A DNA stretch of 6,100 nucleotides from CFX5 sp964568485 (GTDB lineage Bacteria > Chloroflexota > Anaerolineae > Caldilineales > Caldilineaceae). A program made the translations under genes and the position numbers. Positions within the stretch are counted from its first letter, which is position 1. Each line of letters begins with the position of its first letter. Below the pieces are notes generated by a model that ran no database searches, had not been told where the DNA came from, and was given only the letters and a program-made list of their open reading frames with translations. Location: NCBI GenBank assembly GCA_964568485.1, contig CAZMRA010000289.1:1-6100 (forward strand), written 5' to 3'. This document shows positions 5,472 to 6,100 of this stretch, piece by piece.

Positions 5472-6100
5472 ATGACGCTCGACGAATTACAGGATTATCT
5501 GTTTGATGGGCAGCCCCATCTGCTGGCCGCACCCATGACAACTTGGTTGACCTCCTCCCGGCGCTTCGTTACCTTTGCCACCACTTTTCGGGACAAGATC
5601 CGCAAAAAGTTGCGCACGACGCCGGAAGTTGAAGGCTTGCTCGATCTGCAATTCGAGCTGGAGACGGCCTACCGTTTGCTGCAAGAACGTGCGTTTACGG
5701 TTGTCTACGAGCCGCTGCCCGCCCGCCAAATGCGTTCGCCCGATTTTGAAGTTCACTATACCACCAGCCTGAGCTTTCTGGTGGAAGTCACCCGTTTGCG
5801 GGCGCATCCCATGCAGATGGCGGCCGAGGATGATGTGGCTGGGCACGAGCGAATTGCCGATAGTGTCTGCGGCAAATTGGGGCAATTGCTGCCGCAGCGG
5901 CAAAACATTCTAGTGATCGGCTGCGCCCATCTGCCCCTCAACGCGGAGAGTCTGCGCAAAGCCCTGACGCAACTCGTTTGGCAAGTTGAACACAATGACA
6001 CCGCACTTTTGCAGCGCCACGACCTGCGCGACCGGGCCGACTTCTTCCGCCATTACCAGCGGCTGAATGAGGTGATCGTGCGGCGGATCGACTCCACGCC
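5472..6100 (+). CDS. Protein with PD-(D/E)XK-nuclease-like core (3' partial)
   Basis: The frame is open from ATG 5472 to the window edge (209 codons, no stop), so the C-terminus is missing. Residues 54-79 form a helix-strand unit (a long helix, then AFTVVYEPLP), followed by SPDFEV (89-94) and SFLVEVTRLR (101-110). This is the layout of a PD-(D/E)XK fold: helix, strand, PD, then a strand with E-x-K, here Asp91 and Glu105-Val-Thr107. Threonine replaces the usual lysine, so the protein may be a non-cleaving relative or may use another residue. The region 125-150 (HERIADSVCGKLGQLL, then NILVIGC) fits the following helix and core strand. It is divergent from the lipoprotein gene, with 116 bases between. 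No Shine-Dalgarno sequence precedes the ATG, and the promoter puts the transcript start at the ATG itself, which suggests a leaderless mRNA. The biological target is unknown. Confidence 0.7.
   Translation, partial: MTLDELQDYLFDGQPHLLAAPMTTWLTSSRRFVTFATTFRDKIRKKLRTTPEVEGLLDLQFELETAYRLLQERAFTVVYEPLPARQMRSPDFEVHYTTSLSFLVEVTRLRAHPMQMAAEDDVAGHERIADSVCGKLGQLLPQRQNILVIGCAHLPLNAESLRKALTQLVWQVEHNDTALLQRHDLRDRADFFRHYQRLNEVIVRRIDST

Noticed and set aside
5487..5903. Reverse-strand open frame opposite the PD-(D/E)XK-like gene
   Set aside because: It has no recognisable motif, while the plus-strand frame has a strong promoter, sensible protein composition and a recognisable core. It is a shadow of the plus-strand gene.

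Overview
This is a draft-assembly fragment of moderately GC-rich bacterial DNA, with a ten-base N gap at 2629-2638. No marker gene fixes the organism. Two proteins carry Sec/lipobox signals followed by Pro/Ala-rich tethers, there is a YceI-type lipoprotein, and no outer-membrane machinery is visible. A Chloroflexota bacterium (Chloroflexia) would fit, but this is a style-based inference with low confidence.

Layout. 2-652 (+): C-terminal three quarters of a DapA/N-acetylneuraminate-lyase superfamily enzyme, closed by a strong near-symmetric terminator hairpin (662-700). 745-2520 (+): five-helix membrane protein with an extracytoplasmic sulfatase/LTA-synthase-like catalytic domain. 2605-3347 (+): YceI-domain lipoprotein whose signal peptide is interrupted by the assembly gap. 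3383-4576 (-): polytopic membrane enzyme with a complete CDP-alcohol phosphatidyltransferase motif plus extra helices at both ends; it converges on the YceI gene. 4577-4738: intergenic region with a consensus -10 box, a direct repeat and a perfect 17-bp inverted repeat. 4739-5355 (-): Mog1p/PsbP-like lipoprotein gene broken by a one-base frameshift. 5356-5471: divergent promoter region. 5472-6100 (+): start of a protein with a PD-(D/E)XK-like core, running off the window and apparently expressed from a near-consensus promoter as a leaderless mRNA.

The middle genes share a cell-envelope theme: a possible polar-lipid or glycerophosphate transferase, a CDP-alcohol phosphotransferase, a predicted lipid-binding YceI lipoprotein and a second lipoprotein. 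They lie on both strands with separate control signals, so they are neighbours rather than one operon. No CRISPR array, tRNA, rRNA, insertion sequence or obvious defence island is visible. The most unusual items are the three-part CDP-alcohol phosphotransferase, the promoter/start-codon coincidence at 5436-5474, the PD-(D/E)XK-like protein lacking the usual lysine, and the 17-bp perfect inverted repeat without a T-tract. No complete new system can be demonstrated from this window alone.
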